The notes below the pieces were generated by a model. It ran no database searches. It was given only the letters and a program-made list of their open reading frames with translations, and had not been told where the DNA came from. 13,579 nucleotides of DNA from an uncultured Lachnospiraceae bacterium (GTDB lineage: Bacteria; Bacillota; Clostridia; Lachnospirales; Lachnospiraceae): contig CAJUJG010000066.1 of assembly GCA_910586715.1 (NCBI GenBank), positions 1 through 13,579 on the forward strand, given 5' to 3'. Shown piece by piece: positions 6,034 to 12,133 of this stretch (position 1 is its first letter; every line of letters begins with the position of its first letter). The position numbers and the translations under genes are program-made.

Positions 6034-6039
6034 TATAAT
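6034..6039 (+). promoter_or_regulatory. -10 element of the DUF378 gene
   Basis: A perfect TATAAT at 6034-6039 lies about 80 bp before the DUF378 start codon. The -35 is weak (TTATAA at 6011-6016, 17 bases away). Between this site and the gene is a small hairpin, GGAG-A-CAGCA with TGCTG-CTCC (6069-6089), in the predicted leader. Confidence 0.45.
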
Positions 6040-6119
6040 TTTTCTTTTTTTTACCACACTATTTTTGAGGAGACAGCATTTGCTGCTCCCGTCATATTAT
6101 CACAGCATGGAGGCAAAAT

Positions 6120-6335
6120 ATGGGCAATAAATTAATTGACGGCATCGCATTGACCATCGCCATCGTCGGCGCCGTAAACTGGGGATTAATCGGATTTTTC
6201 GATTTCAACTTAGTCGCATCCGTTTTCGGAAGCATGAGCTGGATTTCCCGAATCGTTTATGCCTTGGTAGGAATCTGCGGACTTTATCTCATATGCTTTT
6301 ATATGCGTCTTGGCAGTTCGGCAGACGAGGCATAA
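6120..6335 (+). CDS. DUF378 (YuzA-like) small membrane protein
   Basis: The 71-aa product has two hydrophobic segments (about residues 7-28 and 42-61) separated by a short loop. It carries the family pattern of an early GAVNWGLIGFFDFNLV stretch and a later R.VYALVGI.GLYL stretch. This matches DUF378, a widespread family of two-span membrane proteins of unknown function in Firmicutes and other bacteria. GGAGG (6109-6113) is six bases before ATG 6120. It has its own -10 and a downstream bidirectional terminator, so it is monocistronic and divergent from the 47-residue membrane gene. No function can be inferred beyond membrane location. Confidence 0.88.
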   Translation: MGNKLIDGIALTIAIVGAVNWGLIGFFDFNLVASVFGSMSWISRIVYALVGICGLYLICFYMRLGSSADEA

Positions 6336-6346
6336 AACATCTCACT

Positions 6347-6388
6347 AAAAACCTCATGCAGTCATACAAAACGCTGCGTGAGGTTTTT
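6347..6388. terminator. Bidirectional terminator between DUF378 gene and hflC
   Basis: AAAAACCTCATGCAG (6347-6361) pairs with CTGCGTGAGGTTTTT (6374-6388), with one mismatch or wobble in 15 and a 12-base loop. It lies between the convergent stops at 6335 and 6405 and has a terminal T-run for each direction. Confidence 0.88.
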
Positions 6389-6404
6389 ATATTATATCAT
6401 TTTC

Positions 6405-7274
6405 TTAATAATTATAAAAAATCTGCGTAATCGGCGAATCCTTGTCCAAAATAATGGTCTTATCACCGCCCTGCACCGCATTCTGCAGAGCGTCAAGGCT
6501 TCTGATAAAACTGTAAAACTCTGCTTTCTGCGGACTGTCATAGGACTCCGCCATAATCTGCATATATTGCGCTTCACCCTCGGCTTTTAAGATTTCCGCC
6601 TTCTTTTGGGCTTCCGACACCAAAAGCGCCGTTTCTTTATCCGTCGTATTCCGAATCACCTGTGCCTCCGAATTTCCCTCTGCCGTATACGTAGCCGCCA
6701 TATTCTCACGCTCCGAAATCATACGCTCAAATACAGCATCTTTATTGTCCTCGGGAAGGTCAAGCAATTTAATCTCTATGCTTGCAATCTCTATGCCGTA
6801 TTGATTCATCCCCGTTACATTCTGCATAATATAGTCCGTAAGCTCACGCCCCCTTGCTGCAATAATATCTGATTGCGCCATGCTGCTTATGACGTTCTTT
6901 ATGGCATTGTAAACGGCAACATTAATACGCGCCTCTGCGTTTGTCGCAGAAGTATTCAAGGTCTGTGCAAATGCTTTTGGATCCGTCACCCTCCAAAGCA
7001 CAAAGCTGTCCACAATCATTGACTTTTTATCCTTCGTAATCACATCGGATTTTGCAATATCATACAGCAAAAGCTCTTTTGTAACCGTATCCTTCTCCTG
7101 TATAAACGGTGCCTTCAAGTACAATCCGGGCTCTGAAATCACCCGCTCAATCCTTCCGAATTCCCGCACAAGCCCATACTGGTTTTCCTTGATTACGAAT
7201 ACGGAATTAACCCCTGCAAATAACGCTGCCAGCACAATCACCAGTATCAGTATCTTTCTGAATGTTTTTTTCAT
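6405..7274 (-). CDS. hflC: HflC-like SPFH/prohibitin membrane protein
   Basis: SPFH-family protein of 289 aa that, with HflK, forms a large membrane cage around the FtsH protease in E. coli and modulates degradation of membrane substrates. Visible: a basic N-terminus and one transmembrane helix (about 7-26), then the SPFH core opening with FVIKENQYGLVREFGRIERV...PGLYLKAPF, and a coiled-coil region rich in Ala, Glu and Lys (about 190-245) containing AEGNSEAQVIRN and KAEILKAEGEAQY. ATG 7274 is five bases after the hflK stop, so translation is likely coupled. FtsH is not in the window. The name follows the E. coli order hflK-hflC and the short N-terminus; the exact role in Firmicutes is little established. 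Confidence 0.88.
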   Translation of the reverse strand: MKKTFRKILILVIVLAALFAGVNSVFVIKENQYGLVREFGRIERVISEPGLYLKAPFIQEKDTVTKELLLYDIAKSDVITKDKKSMIVDSFVLWRVTDPKAFAQTLNTSATNAEARINVAVYNAIKNVISSMAQSDIIAARGRELTDYIMQNVTGMNQYGIEIASIEIKLLDLPEDNKDAVFERMISERENMAATYTAEGNSEAQVIRNTTDKETALLVSEAQKKAEILKAEGEAQYMQIMAESYDSPQKAEFYSFIRSLDALQNAVQGGDKTIILDKDSPITQIFYNY

Positions 7275-7279
7275 ATTGC

Positions 7280-8329
7280 CTAATCCTCCTGTTCCTGTGC
7301 CTGTGCGTCCTGTGTATTCTCCGGTCTTTGCGTAATATCCTCCAACTGCAGTTCATCGAGATAAAGTGTCTTATTTAAGTCTCCGCTGCCGTCGTCAATA
7401 ATCAGTTTTACGCCGGGAAGAACGTTCTCCATTGCTTCATAAAACATGCGCTGCTTTGTGATGACAGGATTTTTTTCATATTCTGCATATATCTTTTCAA
7501 ACCGCACCTGCTGAGCGGTCGCCTCATTTATACGCTCCTGCTTTTCCGCTTCCGCTTTCTGTATAATTTGGTCTGCCGATGCGTTTGCCTCGGGAATTTT
7601 TTGGTTCCTGTATTTATTGGCATTGTTAATCGCCGTCTCTTTTCCCTGCTTTGCCGTCTCCACTGCCTTAAATGCTTCTATAACCGTATCCGTGGGCGGC
7701 TCCGCATCCTGCATGGAAATATTAACCAGCATCAATCCAATGTCCTGCTCTTCAAGCTTTTCTATCATAATTTCTCTGATTGCAGCCTGTATCTCACTCT
7801 TTCCTGTCGTAATCACGTCATCCACCGCATAGTTGCTGATAATATTGCGGATGCTCGACTGCGCAATATTTTTGAGTATCTCCTGCGGTTCTTTGGAGTG
7901 ATACAGATATTTTACAGGATCCGATACCTTGTATTCCACATAAAAATCGACATTGACAAAATTAAAATCCGAGGTTATCATCAGGGACTCTGCCGCAAGC
8001 TCCTCCATGTCTGCATTCTGTTCATCCAGCCGATACCCTATCGGAAAACCAAGTATTGTCGTGTTTACCTTTGTCACATCCTGCACAAAGGGTATTTTAA
8101 CATGAAGCCCTGACGTTGTGACAGCCGTCGCTTTGCCAAAGGTCGTCACAACGCCCTGTTCCTGCTCTCCTACGGAATAAAGCGATTCCAGGGTCAAAAT
8201 CCCGATTACAAGCACTGCAGCCGCAATCATCGCAATTTTGCGAAACGAACCGCTGATTTTATTCTTTTTCTTTTTTTTACTTTCATTTTGATGGTTATCT
8301 CCATGAAATTCTCTATAATTGTTTTCCAT
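7280..8329 (-). CDS. hflK: HflK-like SPFH/prohibitin membrane protein
   Basis: Partner of HflC (349 aa). It has a polar cytosolic N-terminus of about 30 residues with a run of lysines (18-24), one transmembrane helix (about 31-52), the SPFH domain beginning SVGEQEQGVVTTFGKA with PFVQDV typical of HflK, a long helical region (about 225-300) with NANKYRNQKIPEA and IIQKAEAEKQERINEA, and a glutamine/acid-rich tail ending EQED. The long N-terminal extension and position before hflC identify it as HflK rather than HflC. GGAG is five bases before ATG 8329. It starts 33 bp after the pepD stop with no terminator or clear promoter between, so pepD-hflK-hflC is probably one transcript. Confidence 0.88.
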   Translation of the reverse strand: MENNYREFHGDNHQNESKKKKKNKISGSFRKIAMIAAAVLVIGILTLESLYSVGEQEQGVVTTFGKATAVTTSGLHVKIPFVQDVTKVNTTILGFPIGYRLDEQNADMEELAAESLMITSDFNFVNVDFYVEYKVSDPVKYLYHSKEPQEILKNIAQSSIRNIISNYAVDDVITTGKSEIQAAIREIMIEKLEEQDIGLMLVNISMQDAEPPTDTVIEAFKAVETAKQGKETAINNANKYRNQKIPEANASADQIIQKAEAEKQERINEATAQQVRFEKIYAEYEKNPVITKQRMFYEAMENVLPGVKLIIDDGSGDLNKTLYLDELQLEDITQRPENTQDAQAQEQED

Positions 8330-8362
8330 TTATTCTCCATTCTAAAGGGATTGTACCGTAAC

Positions 8363-9823
8363 TTATTTCTGTTTTAAAATCTCCAGCAGATAATTCCACA
8401 TCCGTGCCGTCGATGAAATGCTGAGCCGCTCCTGCGTCGTGTGAATATCAAAAATATCCGGTCCAAACGACACGCAGTCAAGTCCCGGTATTTTAGAAAT
8501 CATAACACCGCATTCAAGCCCTGCATGAAGCGCTTCCACCTTAACCTCCTGACCAAACATTTCTTTGTATATCCTTACCATATCCGCTCTCAGCTTAGAA
8601 TCCGGATTATACTGCCACCCCGGATAATCGCCGTGCGCTTGGGTATAACCGCCGAATACCTTGGTAAGCGTATCAAGCTGCAATTTCAGTTTCTCTTTTG
8701 CCGTCTCTATCGCGCTTCTGACTGCAAGGCTTACAACAACCTCCTTTTTTTCGCCGTACACGCATTTCATCACGCCTGCGTTGAGCGAGGTCTCTACAAG
8801 TCCTTCGATGTCCGCACTCATCGCCATCACACCGTTTGGCATTGTAGTTAAAAATCCCGCAATTCCAGCCGTGCTTTTATTATCAAACATTTGTTTGATG
8901 CATGTGTCACAAGGCGTAATACCAATACACAGATTTTTTTCCTTGGACTGAAACTCCTTTTTGGTTTCTTCCGCAATTCGCGCCACTTCTGCTTCAAGCA
9001 TATTTTGTTTGTCTTTTTTAACACACACAACAGCATGTGCCGCGATTGGTATGGCGTTATCCTTCTCTCCTCCGGCAATATCAACAATATTCAATTCCAA
9101 GCGCCCCAAAAGCTGCTGCAATGTTACTCCCAAAAGCTTTATGGCGTTTCCGCGCTCCTTGTTAATTTCGGTGCCGGAATGCCCCCCCGTAAGCCCGCCT
9201 ACATTCAAATTCAGGCAGACTGTATCGGCAGGTCTGTCCGTTAGCGTTACAGGAAGATGGCAGTCTGTCCGAAGCCCTCCCGCACAGCTTGTCAGAAGGA
9301 TTCCTTCCTCTTCCGAATCAATATTCAGCATCCTTTTTGCCGTAAGCATGGACAAATCAATTGCCACGGCGCCGTCCATGCCAACTTCTTCATCCGTCGT
9401 AATTACTGCCTCAATGCGCGGGTGCGGTATTTCGCCGGAATCAAGCAATGCAAGTATATAGGCAACCGCAATGCCATCGTCCCCTCCAAGACTTGTCCCC
9501 TCAGCAGACACATAATCTTTGTCCACCGTTAACCGCAGTCCGTCCTGCTCAAGGTCAATCGCACAGTCCTTTTCCTTAACCGCCACCATGTCCATATGTC
9601 CCTGCAAAATAACCGGCTCTGTCTTTTCATACCCGGCAGTTGCTTCTTTTACAATAATGACATTATTTGCCTTATCCCTGATATGAAAAAGTCCCCTATC
9701 CTTTGCAAACTGTTCAAGATAACCGCTTATCCTGTCAAGATTTCCCGAGCCGTGCGGAATTTGGCATATCTCTTCAAAATAATAAAATACCTTCTTTGGT
9801 TCTAAATTTTCTAATACTCTCAT
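8363..9823 (-). CDS. pepD: PepD-like aminoacyl-histidine dipeptidase (M20 family)
   Basis: Zinc dipeptidase of the PepD branch of M20 peptidases, expected in the cytosol and cleaving dipeptides such as Xaa-His. The metal ligands and catalytic residues are in place: His76 and Asp78 (GHMDM), bridging Asp115 (LGGDDG), Glu145-Glu146 (TTDEEVG), Asp169 (NIDSEEEG) and His461 (DIHTTQER). The dimerisation-lid motif HSGTEINKERGNA and HAGLECG are also present. Length 486 aa matches the family. The frame is open to 9865, but GGAGG (9834-9830) sits six bases before ATG 9823, and the protein then starts MRVLENLEPKKVFYYFEEI as is usual. It has its own extended -10 promoter and heads a unit with hflK and hflC. 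Confidence 0.93.
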   Translation of the reverse strand: MRVLENLEPKKVFYYFEEICQIPHGSGNLDRISGYLEQFAKDRGLFHIRDKANNVIIVKEATAGYEKTEPVILQGHMDMVAVKEKDCAIDLEQDGLRLTVDKDYVSAEGTSLGGDDGIAVAYILALLDSGEIPHPRIEAVITTDEEVGMDGAVAIDLSMLTAKRMLNIDSEEEGILLTSCAGGLRTDCHLPVTLTDRPADTVCLNLNVGGLTGGHSGTEINKERGNAIKLLGVTLQQLLGRLELNIVDIAGGEKDNAIPIAAHAVVCVKKDKQNMLEAEVARIAEETKKEFQSKEKNLCIGITPCDTCIKQMFDNKSTAGIAGFLTTMPNGVMAMSADIEGLVETSLNAGVMKCVYGEKKEVVVSLAVRSAIETAKEKLKLQLDTLTKVFGGYTQAHGDYPGWQYNPDSKLRADMVRIYKEMFGQEVKVEALHAGLECGVMISKIPGLDCVSFGPDIFDIHTTQERLSISSTARMWNYLLEILKQK

Positions 9824-9897
9824 GATTAACCTCCATTTGGCTGCTGCCTGCAAGTTTCCTTTCATATATTCCCGCGAAAACGTTCCTTTCTTTATGA

Positions 9898-9906
9898 ATT
9901 ATATCA
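9898..9906 (-). promoter_or_regulatory. Extended -10 promoter of pepD-hflK-hflC
   Basis: TGATATAAT on the minus strand (9906-9898) is a perfect -10 hexamer with the TGn extension. No good -35 is seen at the usual distance, which extended -10 promoters tolerate. Transcription would start near 9891, about 68 nt before ATG 9823. Confidence 0.65.
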
Positions 9907-9983
9907 TACATTTTTGCTTTCATACGAAATTTGTTAATTTTTTTACAATTTTTTACAAACATTTCACGACTTTCCATACGATA

Positions 9984-10015
9984 AAAAAATTGAGCACATC
10001 AGCGCTCAATTTTTT
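9984..10015. terminator. Intrinsic terminator after rplT
   Basis: AAAAAATTGAGC (9984-9995) pairs with GCTCAATTTTTT (10004-10015) around an eight-base loop. On the minus strand it lies 25 bases after the rplT stop and ends in a run of U's. It closes the infC-rpmI-rplT transcript and separates it from pepD. Confidence 0.88.
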
Positions 10016-10040
10016 ACTCATTTCTCTTTTGTTGACAATC

Positions 10041-10397
10041 TTATGCAACACTGCTCTTTGCAAGCTCTGCAAGTGTCTTGAAGCCTTCTGCGTCATTGAC
10101 TGCCATCTCTGCAAGCATTTTTCTGTTAATTTCAACACCGGCAGTCTTCAAACCGTACATCATCTTGCTGTAAGATAAACCGTTCATTCTTGCCGCAGCG
10201 TTGATACGTGCAATCCAAAGTCTTCTGAACTGACGCTTTCTCTCTTTTCTGCCTGCATATGAAGATGCGAGCGCTCTCATTACGGACTGCTTTGCCACTC
10301 TGTACTGCTTTGAGCGTGCCCCTCTGTAACCTTTTGCGAGCTTTAACACTCTGTTATGTCTTTTTTTTGCGTTTAAACCGCCTTTAATTCTTGCCAT
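10041..10397 (-). CDS. rplT: 50S ribosomal protein L20
   Basis: Primary 23S rRNA-binding protein needed early in 50S assembly, and the autoregulator of this operon. The 118-aa basic protein begins MARIKGGLNAKKRHNRVLK, has the conserved LAKGYRGARSKQYR and RKRQFRRLWIARINAAAR stretches, and ends in the globular domain with GLKTAGVEINRKMLAEMAV, all typical of L20 at normal length. GGAGG is eight bases before ATG 10397. It follows rpmI by 53 bp and is the last gene before a strong terminator. In Firmicutes L20 binds the mRNA leader of infC and causes premature termination; a matching leader lies at 11453-11648. Confidence 0.98.
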   Translation of the reverse strand: MARIKGGLNAKKRHNRVLKLAKGYRGARSKQYRVAKQSVMRALASSYAGRKERKRQFRRLWIARINAAARMNGLSYSKMMYGLKTAGVEINRKMLAEMAVNDAEGFKTLAELAKSSVA

Positions 10398-10450
10398 TTT
10401 CTTTTCCTCCTAACAAATTCACATTCCTTTACCGTTTCTGAAAACACAAA

Positions 10451-10648
10451 TTATACGTACGGTAAAATCTTTTTCATATTCTTAACATTGGTTGCATCTG
10501 TGATAGCCGGTTTTCTGAGATTTCTTTTTCTCTTCGCTGACTTCTTTGTCAGGATATGGCTCTTGTAAGCTTTCGCTCTCTTTAATTTACCTGTTCCTGT
10601 TACCTTAAAGCGCTTTGCTGCTGACTTGCTTGTTTTCATTTTTGGCAT
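10451..10648 (-). CDS. rpmI: 50S ribosomal protein L35
   Basis: Small, highly basic component of the large ribosomal subunit (65 aa). It starts MPKMKTSKSAAKRFKVTGTG and contains the family block HILTKKSAKRKRNLRK. The length is normal. GGAGG is eight bases before ATG 10648. The 104-bp gap from infC has no terminator; it contains a small hairpin (10682-10699, CTGTCC with GGAACAG, one bulge) that could be an RNA processing site. It sits between infC and rplT in the conserved operon. Confidence 0.98.
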   Translation of the reverse strand: MPKMKTSKSAAKRFKVTGTGKLKRAKAYKSHILTKKSAKRKRNLRKPAITDATNVKNMKKILPYV

Positions 10649-10752
10649 ATCTGTTTCCTCCTAAATCATACTGTTTTGTAACTGTCCAATACGGAACAGC
10701 TGCTCATTGTCTATATTTTAACTGACATAAACCGTTTTGTGGGAATAACAGC

Positions 10753-11259
10753 TTATCGTTTTTCAGCTAAAAACATTGTCATGCTTCTGCCCTCAACCTT
10801 CGGCTCCTTCTCGACAACGGCAATATCGCTTAAGCTCTCGCCGAAATCCACAAGAATATGCTTGCTGTTCTGCATATGAGCCATCTCGCGTCCGCGAAAA
10901 CGCAATGTCACTTTAACCTTATCCCCCTTGGTTAAAAACTTGCGGGCAGCATTTATTTTTGTGTTCAGGTCATTCGTGTCAATATTTGGAGATAAGCGGA
11001 TTTCTTTCACGTCGATAATCTTCTGCTTTTTCTTCGCTTCCTTCTCCTTCCTTGTCTGCTCATACTTGAATTTTCCATAATCAACAATCTTACATACAGG
11101 TGGTTTTGCCGTAGGGGCAATCTTTACCAAATCAACGCCGGCCTCCTCTGCAAGTTTCATTGCCTCCCTTGACGACATGATACCGAGCTGCTCGCCGTCC
11201 ACGCCGATTACACGCACCTCTCTGTCTCTAATCTGTTCGTTAATCATTAAATCGCTAAT
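10753..11259 (-). CDS. infC: Translation initiation factor IF-3 (probable AUU start)
   Basis: Binds the 30S subunit, prevents premature joining of 50S and proofreads the start codon. The N-domain includes INEQIRDREVRVIG and the signature KPPVCKIVDYGKFKYE, followed by a lysine-rich linker and a C-domain with KEIRLSPNID and VTLRFRGREMAH. The first ATG (11247) is 21 bases after the only good ribosome site, GGAGG (11273-11269). An in-frame ATT at 11259 lies nine bases after it and adds ISDL ahead of the ATG; the frame then closes at a TGA (11286-11284) with no ATG, GTG or TTG between. AUU is the known start of E. coli infC and permits autoregulation, since IF-3 discriminates against it. Length from 11259 is 168 aa. 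It heads infC-rpmI-rplT. Confidence 0.95.
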   Translation of the reverse strand: MSDLMINEQIRDREVRVIGVDGEQLGIMSSREAMKLAEEAGVDLVKIAPTAKPPVCKIVDYGKFKYEQTRKEKEAKKKQKIIDVKEIRLSPNIDTNDLNTKINAARKFLTKGDKVKVTLRFRGREMAHMQNSKHILVDFGESLSDIAVVEKEPKVEGRSMTMFLAEKR

Positions 11260-11306
11260 AACCTTACACCTCCATAAAATAAATCATAAGAAAATAAATT
11301 GTGTGC

Positions 11307-11442
11307 CAGCGTACTCAATATGCAAAAAGCTTCGCTTTTTGTCTAAATATTGAACGCTGCTGCATTAATCGAGTAAGGAAAATCCATCTTTCCGTACTCG
11401 CGCCCCCCGTGCACCACTTCAATAGTATATTCCTCTGCACGG
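11307..11442. other. Structured region between the attenuator and infC
   Basis: Three stem-loops fill the leader downstream of the attenuator. CAGCGT-TCAATAT-CAAAAAGC (11307-11330) pairs in three blocks with GCTTTTTG-ATATTGA-ACGCTG (11334-11359). CGAGTAAGGAAA (11370-11381) pairs with TTTCCGTACTCG (11389-11400) at 11 of 12 positions. CCGTGCA (11407-11413) pairs perfectly with TGCACGG (11436-11442). These hairpins lack U-runs and are not obvious terminators. They may be a repeat element inserted in the leader or part of the infC control region. The first hairpin shares GCGAAGC and TTTGCATAT (minus strand) with the element between nrdD and nrdG. Confidence 0.6.
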
Positions 11443-11452
11443 ATCTGTGCAT

Positions 11453-11485
11453 AAAAAAAGTGGATAATCACAGAATTATCCACTT
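11453..11485 (-). terminator. Leader terminator (attenuator) of infC-rpmI-rplT
   Basis: On the minus strand AAGTGGATAAT (11485-11475) pairs with ATTATCCACTT and is followed by seven T's (through 11453). It is a textbook intrinsic terminator with a six-base loop, about 165-195 nt after the predicted transcription start and 194 bp before the infC start. A terminator inside a ribosomal protein leader is expected for L20-mediated attenuation. Confidence 0.85.
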
Positions 11486-11648
11486 CATTTTCTATCTTTA
11501 TGTCATTACCTCATTCATTGTGCGCATCTATACTACACACGTAAAACATAACAGCATAAATTTCAAAAATATAAACACCTATAAGCCCGATTGCCATAGG
11601 GTGAGAGCGGATACTCTGCTTTGTTGTATCTGTCTGAATATCTCAAAC
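11453..11648 (-). ncRNA. L20-type ribosomal leader (infC leader)
   Basis: The transcript from the promoter at 11655-11683 runs about 195 nt to the terminator ending at 11453. Near its 5' end are AGAG-TATCCG-CTCT (11617-11604) and a stem between CACCCTAT and ATAGGTG (11603-11576), then AU-rich spacer before the terminator. Position before infC-rpmI-rplT in a Firmicute and the built-in terminator are the defining features of the L20 leader, in which L20 binds a mimic of its 23S rRNA site and favours termination. I could not verify the L20-binding site base by base, so the family call rests mainly on context. Confidence 0.65.
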
Positions 11649-11654
11649 AAAAAT

Positions 11655-11683
11655 ACCTTACCACATGTTCTCCGCTCTGTCAA
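11655..11683 (-). promoter_or_regulatory. Promoter of the infC operon
   Basis: TTGACA (11683-11678) is a perfect -35, the spacer is exactly 17 bases, and the -10 is TAAGGT (11660-11655) with a TG one base before it (extended -10). Transcription should start near G11648. The promoter lies immediately after the stop codon of the DUF1540 gene. Confidence 0.75.
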
Positions 11684-11693
11684 TGGCTTTTAC

Positions 11694-12008
11694 TTATTTT
11701 TCCTTAAAAGTTGCACAAAGTGTCTCCATACTTGTTCCTGCGTTTCCGCCCTTGATGTCAACATGGTCCGCATGGCAGCGGTAATCGCTGTTGTAAACAC
11801 ATTTTACCGCCTCACAGTCGATGCTGATCGTTTTACTTGGGTGTGAAACGGCGCTTGTAAAGCTATCGCCGCTTCTCTTATGAAAACTCTCGCAGCAGGT
11901 ATTGTCGCAGTCACAGGCATGCTTTCCGCCCACCATAATATCACCCTTACAGCAGCAGCAGTCTTTGTTATAGGTACAATTTGATACACCACAGGTTAAT
12001 TCTGACAT
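11694..12008 (-). CDS. Cysteine-rich DUF1540 protein (two repeats)
   Basis: The 104-aa product has 14 cysteines (6, 11, 17-20, 32, 34, 38, 39, 65, 70, 78, 98). It contains two DUF1540-type units: C6-x4-C11...C32-x-C34...CCESF, and C65-x4-C70-x7-C78...LCATF, joined by a Ser/Thr-rich linker (45-63). DUF1540 proteins are small, widespread in Clostridia and probably bind metal, but the function is not established. The first unit has extra cysteines, including a run of four (17-20), beyond the basic pattern. GGAGG lies six bases before ATG 12008. The gap to thrS holds a full sigma-G consensus (12095-12124), suggesting expression in the forespore and a spore-related role; that role is inference. 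The infC promoter follows directly. Confidence 0.88.
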   Translation of the reverse strand: MSELTCGVSNCTYNKDCCCCKGDIMVGGKHACDCDNTCCESFHKRSGDSFTSAVSHPSKTISIDCEAVKCVYNSDYRCHADHVDIKGGNAGTSMETLCATFKEK

Positions 12009-12094
12009 TGTTTTCCTCCATTCTGAAGCCCCATAAACTGTGCTTCCTGATCAATGTAATATTAACAGAGTCCATTGAACTATGAACCTGTGAT

Positions 12095-12124
12095 TAGTAT
12101 GCCATAATCTAACCTTCGTTATAC
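12095..12124 (-). promoter_or_regulatory. Sigma-G (forespore) promoter of the DUF1540 gene
   Basis: On the minus strand GTATA (12124-12120), exactly 18 bases, then CATACTA (12101-12095) satisfies every position of the Bacillus-type sigma-G consensus GHATR-N17/18-CATDHTA. It lies between the thrS stop and the DUF1540 start, pointing at the latter, with about 80 nt to the ATG. No equally good sigma-A promoter is seen in this gap, and thrS has no clear terminator, so read-through from thrS is also possible. Confidence 0.6.
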
Positions 12125-12133
12125 TTTTTTAAA

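Noticed and set aside
7568..8113. 181-codon plus-strand frame inside hflK
   Set aside because: Antisense shadow of the HflK coding sequence; Cys/His/Arg-rich, without motif or ribosome site.
8891..9532. Overlapping plus-strand frames inside pepD
   Set aside because: All are antisense to conserved PepD catalytic regions and have no start signals.
9824..9865. Upstream ATG (9865) for pepD
   Set aside because: GGAGG is placed for ATG 9823, and the 14 additional residues are not part of PepD proteins. The upstream ATG overlaps the leader.
11301..11846. 181-codon plus-strand frame opposite the infC leader and DUF1540 gene
   Set aside because: It crosses the attenuator, the promoter and part of the well-supported DUF1540 gene in antisense, has low-complexity Cys/His/Ile-rich content and no ribosome site.
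12009..12133. Terminator after thrS
   Set aside because: No stable GC stem followed by a U-run is present on the minus strand after 12134; the T-rich stretch alone is not enough.
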